In this document: in pieces, positions 54,753-64,000 of the stretch | Numbering within the stretch: the stretch's first letter is position 1 | Layout: each line of letters starts with the position of its first letter | DNA from: Blastocladiella emersonii ATCC 22665 | Lineage: Eukaryota; Blastocladiomycota; Blastocladiomycetes; Blastocladiales; Blastocladiaceae | Assembly (NCBI GenBank): GCA_025594325.1 | Contig: JANHCV010000004.1 | Coordinates: 2,232,001-2,296,000, forward strand | Direction: 5' to 3' | DNA: 64,000 nt | Translations under genes and position numbers: made by a program | Notes under the pieces: model-generated | What the model saw: the letters and a program-made list of their open reading frames with translations, nothing else | Databases searched by the model: none | What the model was told of the DNA's origin: nothing

Positions 54753-57218
54753 ATGAACAAGGCTGCCGCCGCCGCCGTGCCGCCCGCCGATCCCGCCCCG
54801 GCCACCGATGGATCCGCCGCGATCGCCCACCGCACGCGCGCGCGCGCCCGCGCCGCTGCAGCGGCTGCCACGCCTGCCGCGTCGGTGACGGGGACCGTGA
54901 ACGCGGCACCGGCGCCACCCGCCGGCCTGATGCTGCCGCCCTCGCAGCCGCCCGCGCGCCGATCCGCCCGGTCCGCGACCAACCGGCCCATCCAGCCGCC
55001 GCAGCACCCGTACCACCTGCGCCAGCGGCCGGGCACCGCGAGCGCTGCCGCGGCGTCGACCGCGCGGCCAGCAGCCGCAACTGGGACGGCGGCGGCGCGT
55101 ACCCCTGTGGTGGCGCAGCAGCACCTGCAGCCGCAGGCGGGTGGGGTCAAGGCGCCGGCTACCGCGCACCGCGACGAGCACTCGGTCGACGAGGCCATGG
55201 TCGTCGATGAGCCCGCGCCGCCACCTGCAGCAGAGGTCGCGTCGTCGGACGCGTCCTCGTCGCTGTCGCTGCCCGGCTCCGATCCGGGCGCCATGGACGA
55301 GGACCCCGCCACCGCCGCTGCCTCGATGCGCCCCGTCCCCGCCACCCCGACCCCAACATCCTCTGCAGCAGTGGGCCCCGCCGCCCTGACGACGGCGCGC
55401 CGCGCCTCGCTGTACAAGACGGAGCTGTGCCGGTCGTGGGAGGAGACGGGGTCGTGCCGGTACGGCACCAAGTGCCAGTTTGCCCACTCCATGAACGAGC
55501 TGCGCATGGTGCACCGCCACGCCAAGTACAAGACTGAGCTGTGTCACCGCTTCTACGAGCAGGGGTGGTGTGTGCGTATCTCTTGGTGGTTGTTGCCGAT
55601 TGGGCAGGGATGAAGGCGACTGACGCGTGTCCCCGTCGTCGTCGTGTAGCCGTACGGCCGCCGGTGCTGCTTTATCGTACGCTCGCCCAACAGTCTCGCT
55701 GCGGTACCGTGCCCGCTCACACCGTCCGTCCCCTCGTGCGTGTAGCACAACGAGCCGCAGTACGCCAAGCAGCTCGCCAACGCCACCGCCGCCGGCCAGC
55801 TCCGCAGCCTGGTCCTGTCCAAGGCCTCCTCGGCCGACGGCACCCCGGCCGCCGCCAGCGCACCCGTCTCGGGCCCGCCCACGCCGGCATCGACGCCGCG
55901 CCCCGCAGGTCTCCTCGCCGCGGGCCCCTCGCCCCTCGCGCTCGCGGGCTCGCCCGTCGCGTCCCTCGGTCCCGCAGCCACCACCAACAACAACGGCGTC
56001 CCCGGCCTGCTCACCCCGACCCTGTCGCCGTACATGGGCCACGCCGCGCCACCGCGCCTCGATCCGTCCCAGCAGCAACACCTCTCCCAAATGGGTCCCG
56101 GCCCGAGCCCGCTGACCCGCCTCGCGTCCAACTCGTCGTCGCTGACCGCCGCCACCCACGAGCTGACGCCGTCGTCGGACTCGGACGACGTGGACATGGC
56201 AGACCACGTCCGTCTCGACTCGTCGCTCAAGCACGAGCTCGGGCTCGACGACATGGACGACCTGCCGACCCCGCTCGCGAAACGGTCGCGCGCTGGCACG
56301 CTGTCGACGCCGAGCCGCCCGTCGTTCGGCATGATGGGCGGCGGCGAGACCACGCCCGAGACCACGCCCGAGTCCAACACGTCTTCGTCGTCAGGCCTCG
56401 GGACCGCGCCGCCGCCCGCCGGGTGGTGGGGTCCCTCGGTCACCCCGCCGCACGTCGACGCGGCGAGCGGCGGCGGCGGCCAGTTTGCGCCGTTCGCCGG
56501 ACTCGCGCACCACCAGGCTGCCGCGTCGGCGTCGGCGTCGGCGTCGTCGTTCCAGGCGGCGGCGGCGGCGTCCCCGTTCCACGCGCAGAGCTCGCCCGCA
56601 TCCGCCGGCGGCAGCGCATCGTGGCTCCCGTGGGACTCGGGCATCTCGGCCCGCGGCGCACCCGATGCACTCACGTCGCCGCCGTTCCCGCTCGCCGGCA
56701 TGTACGGCGCGGGCGGGCCTGCGGACGGCGCTGCCATGCACACGCCCGCGCAGCCGCCGCGCCCCGCCGCCGCGCAGGCGTTCGGGTTCCCGCACTCGGC
56801 GGGTCCGGGCCCCGCTCCCGCGAACGGGTTCGGCGGAGGGAGTGGTGGACCCGCCAGCGCGCCGCCCGTGTTCCGCCACCACCCGTACCACGACGACCCG
56901 CACCAGCAGCAGCAGCAGCAGCAGCAGTACGGCCTCGGCTCGCCCGCGCCCGCGTTCCACGGGTACAAGGGCGGCCCGCCGCCGCACTTCCAGCAGCAAC
57001 AGCATCCCGCGTTCTTTGACCGCACGTCCGCGGGCGTGGGCGCGTTCGCGCCGCCCGGGCCCTTCGGCCAGCAACAGCAGCAGCAGTTCGGCGGACCCGT
57101 CCCGCCGCACGTCCACCTGTACCAGCACGGGTTCGTCCCGCCGTCGGCCGCGCCGTACGGTGGCCACGACCCGGCGGCCATGGCCGTCGACGCGACGACG
57201 CGGCGCCGGCTGTTCTGA
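54753..57218 (+). CDS. Tandem CCCH zinc-finger protein (tristetraprolin/TIS11 type)
   Basis: Exons 54753-55571, 55650-55676 and 55746-57218 give 772 aa. Two C-x8-C-x5-C-x3-H fingers, each led by [26 protein letters not shown] and [20 protein letters not shown]. The second is assembled only by splicing, its middle encoded by a 27-nt exon. Such proteins bind AU-rich elements in mRNA 3' UTRs and recruit decay factors. Long Ala/Pro-rich flanks, [10 protein letters not shown]-like tail motifs and a CAG-encoded Gln run near 56905-56930 surround them. The family link is certain for the fingers; the target RNAs are unknown. Confidence 0.88.
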
Positions 57219-57417
57219 TCCCTCTCTCTTCTACTCTCACCCCGCATAATTAATTTATTGATCTCTCGCCCTCCTCTCCAGTCACTGTTCCGCCTCATGT
57301 ACCCTCCCTTCCGGCCTCGTTTGCCACAGTCTCGCGCTCCCAACCCACCCTAACCAGTCCCAATCCCAGAAAACTAGCGTATCGTATCCTATATATTCCA
57401 CCCCCTCGCACTTCACT

Positions 57418-58539
57418 TCACTCGTCCTCGGGAAACTCGGCCGCAACCACCTTCCCCGCGCGCTCGAGCGCGCCCTTGGCCTCGCCCGCCCACGCGTTGT
57501 CCTCGGCGACCATGCCCAGGATCCGCGTCCACGTCGCGCACACGGTATTGAGGAACCCGCGCGCCGCGCGCGTGTCAATCGGCGGCTCCGCACACGCCGC
57601 GCCGAGCTCGTCGAGCGCCGCCTCGAGCACGTCCGTGAGCCCCGGCAGCTGGTCGAGGTCCGCGGCGTTCGGGATCGCGTCGAGCGGCAGTTTCGCGGCC
57701 AGCGACGCCGCGAGCGACGCCAGCTTGTGCACGGTGCGCAGCGGCGCGAGGTCCGACTCGCTCGCGGGCTCCGCTTCGGTTTCTGAGTCGGCCTCAAAGT
57801 CGGACCCCCAGTCCCCGCCGTGCGTGCCCTCGGCAAACTCGTCGACCGACTCCTTGATCTCGGCGGCCACGTCGCGCACGAGCGCCACGTGCTTGGTCCA
57901 CGACGCGCGCACCGCGTCGGCGTTCGTCCGCGGCGCGGCGGCCAGCAGGTCGGCGGCCTTCCACGCGACGCCCGTGTTGAGGAGGTACTCGCCGACGGGA
58001 TCTTCCGCACCCGACTCGGCCGCAGCCGCAGCCGCAGCCGCAGCCACGTCGTGCAGGAACCCGCGCGCGAGGGCGCGCACCGCGCGCAGGATCTCCTCGG
58101 CCGTCGCGAAATGCGCCTTGCGGACCGTCGCGCCGAGCGCCGGCGGCCGCGTCGCGACGTGTGCGGCCAGCTGCGTCGTCAGCGTCACGAGGTTCTTGAC
58201 CTCGGTCCGCGACGCCGACAGGGACACGCTCGCAGACTCCTTGTGCACGAGCGCCAGCTTCGTGATCCCGTGGTGCAGGTGCTTGCCGACCGCCGTCAGC
58301 TGCGTCGCGTAGAAGGTGGCGTCGAAGTCGGGCTCGGCGAGCGCGAGGGAGGGCGTGGCCGACTCGGAGGCGAGGAGCGCCAGGTTCGTCGTCACGGCGG
58401 CCACGAGTTGCGCCAGCGGCGCGGCGATCGCGGGGACCGACGCGGGCGAGGGGGAGGAGGAGGACTTGGCGGCGGCGGCCGACGCCGAGCGCGCCTTGGC
58501 CTTGGCCTTCTTGGCTGCAGCGAGCGCCTTGCCTGCCAT
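57418..58539 (-). CDS. GCIP / cyclin-D1-binding protein 1-like protein
   Basis: Single exon of 373 aa, almost all helix. VGEYLLNTGVAWKAADLLAA followed by RTNADAVRASWTKHVALVRD, and the acidic WGSDFEADSETEAE, resemble the GCIP/CCNDBP1 family (helical HLH-like proteins that bind cyclin D and other regulators). The N-terminus is Lys/Ala-rich. A (GCAGCC)n-encoded Ala run lies at about 58019-58047. Assignment is by pattern only. The gene is head to head with the XRCC4-like gene (179 bp), and the start follows CTGCAACGCATCGACACC. Confidence 0.6.
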   Translation of the reverse strand: MAGKALAAAKKAKAKARSASAAAAKSSSSPSPASVPAIAAPLAQLVAAVTTNLALLASESATPSLALAEPDFDATFYATQLTAVGKHLHHGITKLALVHKESASVSLSASRTEVKNLVTLTTQLAAHVATRPPALGATVRKAHFATAEEILRAVRALARGFLHDVAAAAAAAAAESGAEDPVGEYLLNTGVAWKAADLLAAAPRTNADAVRASWTKHVALVRDVAAEIKESVDEFAEGTHGGDWGSDFEADSETEAEPASESDLAPLRTVHKLASLAASLAAKLPLDAIPNAADLDQLPGLTDVLEAALDELGAACAEPPIDTRAARGFLNTVCATWTRILGMVAEDNAWAGEAKGALERAGKVVAAEFPEDE

Positions 58540-58721
58540 GGTGTCGATGCGTTGCAGTAGCGGGTTGAGGGCGGAGAGAGGAAGCGAGAGCAGCGGCATC
58601 AAGTCGTCGCCGATCGCATGCGCCTCCCACGTGGGCCGTCGCCGAGCGCCGCTTGACGCGCGCCGAACCGCGCCGTCGACTCACGCTCTCGCTGCCCACT
58701 CAGACCACGACGACGACGATG

Positions 58722-60554
58722 ATGAACTCGAATGGAACCATGAACCGCGCCACCGAGCGCGCCGCCGCCGCCGCCAAGCTGCGCCCGCTGTCCGCCGTCA
58801 GCGTTGACGGGAACTGGATGGTCGTCGCCGACTTTGAGGCGGCCATGGCCGCGGTCGGCGCAGCGGGCGCCGCGTCGGCCAACGGATACTCGGCCAGCGC
58901 GGGCCCGTCGACGGCCTCGCTCGCGGGCTCGGCGGGCGTCCTGCCGCACCAGCAGCAGCACCACGCGCTGACCGAGATGCCGTCGTTCTCGCTCGTCATC
59001 ATCGAAAAGGATATGGCCACGTTTGTCGCCGAGGGTATCAATAACAGCACTGTCCTTCTCCCATGCGGCGCTTGCCCATGTCTCACCGACGACCCCCCTG
59101 ACTCGCCCTCCACCTTCGCCTCGCCCCTGTGCGCGCTAGTGACGCACGACATGCTGCGCGGGTACATTGACGTGTTCCGGTCGAGCAACACGCAGGGGAC
59201 GGATTCCGCGGCGTCGCAGACGCAGACGCAGACGCAAGGCCCGGTGTTCATGACGACCGCCGCCACTACATCGTCGGCCGCTGCTGCCGCGCGCCGTGGC
59301 GGCGGCCGGTCGATCCGCGAGTACCTCGAGCTCACCCAGCGCGTCTTTGCCGAGCGCCGCTTCACTTACAAGCCCGAGGGCTCGCGCGTCTCCGAGTACG
59401 TGTCGCTGACCATCAAGGGCGAGAGGGATATGACGCAGCGGATGATCAGTGTCGAGGTACGTTTGATGGGCTGGAACGGGCGGGTGGGACTCACTATATC
59501 ACTCCGGCGAGTAGCTTACGTGGACGGCGACCCCCGAGGGCGTCAAGTACGGTGTACGTCTTGTGGGAGTCTGGGAAATAGCGCCGTGGACTGATGCTTT
59601 CACTTTGGACGGCTAGTACTGCCTCGGCCAACTCAACCTGAAGGCCGCCGAGCCTGCCAACGCCCTCCTCCACAGCCACGTCTCCCTGTTCCGCGTCATC
59701 AACCAGATGTCGACCATCCAGGTCCGTCATTCATACCGCGCAACTGATCTCGCACTCACGTGCTGTGATGCCGCCCCGTAGAGCGAGCTCGACCAGCGCA
59801 CCCTCGAGCTGCGCGAGTCCGAGGCCCACCGCCGTGCCGCGCAGAACGAGCTGATGCTGTTCGCCCAGGCCTCGCGCGAGCGCGACGACGCCACCTGGCT
59901 CAAGACCCGCGAGCTACTCAACGCCAAGAAGCGCAAGCTCAAGAAGCTGCAGGCCCAGATCGACGCGCGTTCGTACCCTCTTCACCGCTACCCGCCTTGG
60001 TCCGCGTCGCTGACACTCCAGCCCGCGCCCGTCTAGTCTCGCTCAACGACCCCAAAGCCGCCGCCGCCGCGTCAGCCGCCGCGAGTAGCGGCATTACGGC
60101 GGGCGTCGTCCCCGTCCGCGCATCCACCGCGAAACCCATCATCGCCGAGGCCGCGACCGCCGTCGCCAACAAACCCAACCTCCTCCCGGTGCAGGCCGCG
60201 CCGCGCGTCAGCTACGCGATCGACTTGCTCCGTGACCCGGTGGCCCCCGCGCTCTCCGGCATGCCCGCCGCGAAATCGAAGAAGCGAAAGCACGGCAGCC
60301 GCGGCGTCATGGTCGTCAGCGAGAGCTCGGACGAGGACGAGGAGACCAAGACCAGTCGGCCCGGGTCCGCGGGACTGCCGGCCGGCACGCTCGTCACGAT
60401 GCTCGGCCCGCAGCGCCCACCCGCCCGGCCCGCCGCGCCGCGGTCTCAGACCCCGTCGCAGTCCCAGCCGAACTCGCAGACGCCGATCATGCACCTCAGC
60501 CAGCTCCGCAGCGTCGACGGGCCGGGCGGCGTGTCGGGCAGCGACACGGAGTAG
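58722..60554 (+). CDS. XRCC4: XRCC4-like non-homologous end-joining protein
   Basis: Exons 58722-59034, 59140-59456, 59515-59553, 59617-59721, 59782-59968 and 60037-60554 give 492 aa. The head domain ends in GVKYGYCLGQLNLKAAEPAN, matching the RLGSFNLEKV-type end of the XRCC4 head. A long coiled coil then holds ESEAHRRAAQNELMLFAQ and TRELLNAKKRKLKKLQAQI, the ligase IV-binding part. The C-terminal tail is disordered, with a basic KSKKRKH nuclear signal and an acidic ESSDEDEE. XRCC4 with ligase IV seals double-strand breaks. It is longer than human XRCC4 because of Ala/Ser loops in the head. XLF or PAXX are less likely, given the coiled-coil sequence. Confidence 0.7.
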
Positions 60555-60879
60555 GAGGGTGGTGTGTAGCCTATTGAACCGTTTCCCTCGTATCATATAC
60601 CTTTTGATTCTTCAGCGTAGCCTCAAGTTTTTGGTCCTCTTCAAAAGACCCAAACCACTCGATTCGCCGCCGCGAAACCTGAGCGTTGAACGGAGCTCCG
60701 CCATGGACGCGTTGCGCCACCCACGTGATATCGAATCGCGACTCGCGGCGTGTCTCAAGCTCGCAAAGGGTTGAAATCCTCGTTCCGTGGTATCAATCAA
60801 CCATGGGCATGTATTTGATCAACTCGCAGGCATTCCGACTCCTTGTCCTGCCGCCCAATCCGCGACCAAACGAGCTGCG
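60555..60879. other. Intergenic region with a copy of the dispersed element
   Basis: 60706-60749 reads GACGCGTTGCGCCACCCACG, then TGATATCGAATCGCGACTCG. This is both halves of the dispersed element in inverted order relative to 3183. No gene is seen. Confidence 0.45.
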
Positions 60880-62035
60880 CTACACCCCAGCTGATGTCCT
60901 CGCGATCGTCCGGCCCAACGGCATCGAAACTTCGGCCTTGCCGTGCTCTCCGGGCCGACTCATCGAAGCGGTACCCAACGTGCTGGTCGTACCGCCGTTG
61001 GACCCGCTCTGCTTCCGCATCACGTTGTTGAGCCCGGCGAGGAAGCTAGAGGCAGTACGCTCGAGCTGGTCAGTGAGATTTGACGACGACGGAGTTGCCC
61101 GAGAATGGTGATACACACGACGAAAAGACGCGGAGTCGGAAGGCATCGGCGAAGAGGATGCTAGACGAGGCTCATGGTTCAGTGAACCACTCGGCGCAGG
61201 GCGGTTTTCGTCTCGTACCTTGACCACATTGGGTCGAACATTGGGTCAATTAGCCGCATGATCGAGGTCGACAGGATCAGCACGGCCTCGGCGACCAGTA
61301 TGATCTGGATGTGGCGGATCAGGCCGACCATGTCCATGCGCAGCGGCGCTCCACCGGCGGGCGAGACGGTCAGATCGCGCAGAAAGATGACGAAGGTGAG
61401 CGAAATGGCCGAGTTCACGGCCGCGTCGAGAAGACTCCAGCCTACAAAGCGTCGCGCGCGTGAATGATCGTCCTGCAGCGACCGAGCAACAGCGATCAGC
61501 GGCGCACCGAGGTAGATGCGGTCCGCAGCGGAAGTGTCAGTGCCGAAATACCCGTTCCATGCGACGACGAGGTAGTTGATCGTGCTGACGGTCTGGAGGA
61601 CTGCAGCAGCGACCGCGCCGAGTACGAGTCCCTGGACGAGGCGGCGGTACCGCGTGTAGCAGGTCTTGTACAGCCGCCGCGCATTCAGGGCAACAAACGT
61701 CACGCCGCACGCCCACTCGACAAACATGATGGAGCGGCTCACATGGATCGAGAACGTCGCGCCCGAGGCCGCAGCTTCGAAGCCAATCGTCGAGCAGATG
61801 AGGTTGTAAAATCGCCCCACAGCGACGGCCCCGAGCACCGCATAGTAGGTCGAGCGCTTCTTCAAGAATAGGCTCAGGCTCGTGTAGATGGCGAGCAAGT
61901 AGATCACGCCCGTGATCCCAGTGACGAAGCTGGCGGGGCTCCAGTGGAACACGTCCTGCGTCGTGGATGGACAAGGTCAGCCACGGTTTGCATCGAGTGT
62001 TGCATGATGAGTTTACGGGCCTCGGTCAGTCCCAT
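60880..62035 (-). CDS. MGLTE-family multipass membrane protein 3
   Basis: Exons 62035-61985, 61955-61508, 61441-61219, 61160-61122 and 61045-60880 give 308 aa. MGLTEARKLIMQHSMQT is followed, after a 29-nt intron, by DVFHWSPASFVTGITGVIYL. Six to seven membrane segments follow, with conserved FVALNARRLYKTCYTRYRRL, VGLIRHIQIILVAEAVLIL, FADAFRLRVF and FLAGLNNVMRKQ. Exon lengths 448 and 223 are identical to those of the next gene, so the two are recent tandem duplicates. Function unknown. Confidence 0.75.
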
Positions 62036-62403
62036 GGCGTGTGATTATGTCTGATGATCATGAGAGAAGAACGGAAGAACTGAGTGCTTGACGCAGGACA
62101 ACGGGAGTGCAGCAGGCGGGAGACGGCCGTTGCGTGCAGTGGGATACAGTCTCGCCTTCCGGTTCTCGGTCGCAATCCGCGGGCAGCGACGCAGCACGCG
62201 ATCTAATCGTGGGCTCGATAGAACAACGCCCCTCGGACCACTGATTGATTGTAACTTGTTGCTTCATCTTGGAACGCGCTGCGCCACTCACGTGCGACCA
62301 AACGCGTCGAGACGCGTCCAGTTTGGGAACGCCGTCGAGCGAGCGATATGCCTAGGTGATCGGAAACAAAAAACTTAATCACATGTATGAATACGGGAAT
62401 ATC
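62036..62403. promoter_or_regulatory. Spacer between the two tandem membrane protein genes
   Basis: 62271-62319 contains GCGCTGCGCCACTCACGTGC and AACGCGTCGAGACGCG, another copy of the dispersed element, about 240 bp upstream of the start at 62035. No gene is seen. Confidence 0.4.
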
Positions 62404-63577
62404 CTACGACGCGACCACCGTCTTCGCGACAGCTCGGGGTTGCGCGATTGAGGCGTTGGTCTTGTTGGCCTCGCTGGCCGTGCTCGACGAGGTTGTTCCC
62501 GTGGAACTGGTAGTTGCGCGACCCGGCTTGCCGCCGCTGGACCCGTTCTGCTTGCGCATCACCCTGTTGAGCCCGGCCAGGAAACTACGAGCGACGGTCA
62601 TGGTGAGCGAAGCGCGGAACTGCAGTGGATGCTGCTGGACGTACGAAGAGAAGACGCGAAGTCGGAAGGCGTCGGCGAACAAGATGCTAGTCAAGAGCGT
62701 AGTGCTGCATGAGTCCTTCTCGCTTGAAGCGAACGCATAGGGTCGGGTACCTTAGCCACATCGGGTCAATGGTCGGATCGATCAGGCGCATGATGGAGGT
62801 GGCCAAGATCAGGACGGCTTCGGCAAGTAGCATGACCTGGATGTGTCGAATCAGTCCGACCATGTCCTCGCGCATGGACATGCCGCCTGCAGGAGCGACG
62901 GTCAGGTCGCGGAGGAAGATAACAAAGGTGAGCGAGATGGCCGAGTTGACACACGCGTCAACCAAGCTCCAGGCTACGAGCACCAAGCGCGTCAGTAGTG
63001 CTGTTGCCGATGATGAGAGGGAGGCCGTCAACGTACTGAGGTAGATTTTCTCCGCGACCGCAGTATCGGCGCCATAGTAGCCGTTCCACGCGACGACGAG
63101 GTACCATCCCGAGCTGAGGGTCTGGAGCAACGCGGCGACAACGGCGCCGACTACGAGCACCTGGACGAGACGTCGGTACCGCGAGTAACAGGTCATGTAG
63201 AGCCGGCGCGCGTTCAGAGTGACGAACGTCACGCCGCACGCCCACTCGACAATGACCATGAGGCGGCCGACCTCGATGGCGAACGCATCGCCGACAGATG
63301 CGGCGTTGGCTGCCACGAGCGAGGAAATAAAGACGAACAGGCGGCCCACGGCCACGGCGCCAAGGATCGCGTAGTAGGTCGATCGCTTCTTGAGAAACAG
63401 CTCGACGCTCGTATAGAGCGCGAGCACGTAGATGAGCCCCACGATGCCCGAAAGAAAGCTGCCTGGGCTCCAGTGAAATTCTGGCTACTCGCGAGTGACC
63501 CATCCATCGAAGCGATCAGCGGAATTCCGTTCATTTGCATTAAGTAATTCATGGCTGCGGACCTCAGTAAGTCCCAT
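62404..63577 (-). CDS. MGLTE-family multipass membrane protein 4
   Basis: Exons 63577-63563 (tentative), 63484-63037, 62973-62751, 62686-62645 and 62584-62404 give 302 aa. PEFHWSPGSFLSGIVGLIYV starts the first membrane segment. LNARRLYMTCYSRYRRLVQV, VGLIRHIQVMLLAEAVLIL, FADAFRLRVFSS and FLAGLNRVMRKQ are the family blocks. The tail is Thr/Ser/Ala-rich and ends AVAKTVVAS. Intron positions and phases equal those of the gene at 60880. The MGLTE first exon is placed by analogy and could instead extend as MGLTEVRSHELL. Confidence 0.72.
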
Positions 63578-63802
63578 TATGGAAGATCGGATTTTAGTTA
63601 CAATACGGCGGGACAGGAGATGGGGAGCGCGACGAGGGAGACGGCCCTCGACTCAGGCCGACCACCAAAACTTGTCTGTCTCCCAAGGTCCAGGGTCGCG
63701 ACATCACCGCGTCCACGCGTGCGCGACGCGACTGAGCGCAAATTTCACGCAACAATAGACAATAGTCGTTGAAAAACAAAGCAAAGTATGATTAACGTCA
63801 GC

Positions 63803-64000
63803 TCAACCAATGATGACCACGGCCATGGCCATGGCCAAGGCCATCACTTGTGGCCGTAGCAATGCTCGAGGAGTCTTGATGCTTTCGATCGCTTTGTGGC
63901 AGTTGACGGGCAGCTCCTGGTCGCACGGGATGTGCATGAGCGTCGAAATCTGCGAATCGAGCATTGGGACGGGGTCCTTGAAGGGAACCACGTTGAACGA
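63803..64000 (-). CDS. C-terminal end of an unknown protein (partial)
   Basis: The minus-strand frame is open from the window edge to a TGA at 63803-63805. It gives 65 residues: SFNVVPFKDPVPMLDSQIST, then HIPCDQELPVNCHKAIESIK, and a hydrophobic end VMALAMAMAVVIIG. The end could be a GPI-anchor signal or membrane tail. DPVPML faintly recalls class 3 lipases, but this is too little to assign. Confidence 0.45.
   Translation of the reverse strand, partial: SFNVVPFKDPVPMLDSQISTLMHIPCDQELPVNCHKAIESIKTPRALLRPQVMALAMAMAVVIIG

Noticed and set aside
54618-56234. 538-codon minus-strand ORF
   Set aside because: Antisense to the CCCH zinc-finger gene, whose two fingers and splice phases are unmistakable; the antisense product is low complexity.

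Overview
The window is a GC-rich nuclear fragment of a eukaryote with small spliceosomal introns (mostly 55-110 nt, extremes 32 and 268 nt; donors GTACG, GTGCG or GTATG, acceptors usually YTAG or CAG). It most likely comes from a flagellated, zoosporic fungus of chytrid or blastocladialean grade. An IQUB radial-spoke protein implies a cilium or flagellum, and a CMT1/CAP59-type mannosyltransferase fits a fungus. DDX41, methylmalonyl-CoA epimerase, histidase and a hemerythrin-like protein would be unusual together in Dikarya. No species can be named from sequence alone.

Layout. 1-8 kb is a rearranged accessory block: the 3' end of an unknown gene, three BTB/POZ paralogues in different states of decay plus the 3' half of a fourth locus, a 189-bp MITE, two split relics of the unknown gene, and a relic of a multipass membrane protein family. 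8.6-19.1 kb is orderly: methylmalonyl-CoA epimerase, a TMEM256-like protein, a PAAF1/Rpn14-like WD40 protein, a hemerythrin-like protein, an unknown membrane protein, FAHD1, formimidoylglutamase and histidine ammonia-lyase. 19.25-23.6 kb is a large inverted repeat (two arms of about 1.2 kb) around a multipass membrane protein gene. 23.7-32 kb holds an MFS transporter, an NSE2 SUMO ligase, a second membrane-family member, UDP-glucose 4-epimerase, a GDSL esterase and the mannosyltransferase. 32.3-39.1 kb carries four low-complexity single-pass membrane proteins around DDX41. 39.8-60.6 kb holds a sugar porter, an aldo-keto reductase, a large unknown protein abutting a GATA factor, IQUB, USE1, riboflavin synthase, a tandem CCCH zinc-finger protein, a GCIP-like protein and an XRCC4-like protein. 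60.8-63.6 kb has two more membrane-family genes, and the window ends inside an unknown gene.

Two apparently lineage-specific families, the BTB proteins and the MGLTE multipass membrane proteins, share a dispersed 20-50 bp GC-rich element and occupy the unstable parts of the window. A single inversion of about 3.2 kb explains four gene fragments, and at one locus the two families have become joined through introns of the same phase. The housekeeping genes are compact and often head to head, and many carry a TGCAACG-type motif just upstream of the start codon. All functions are from reading translated sequence and family motifs; no database search was possible.
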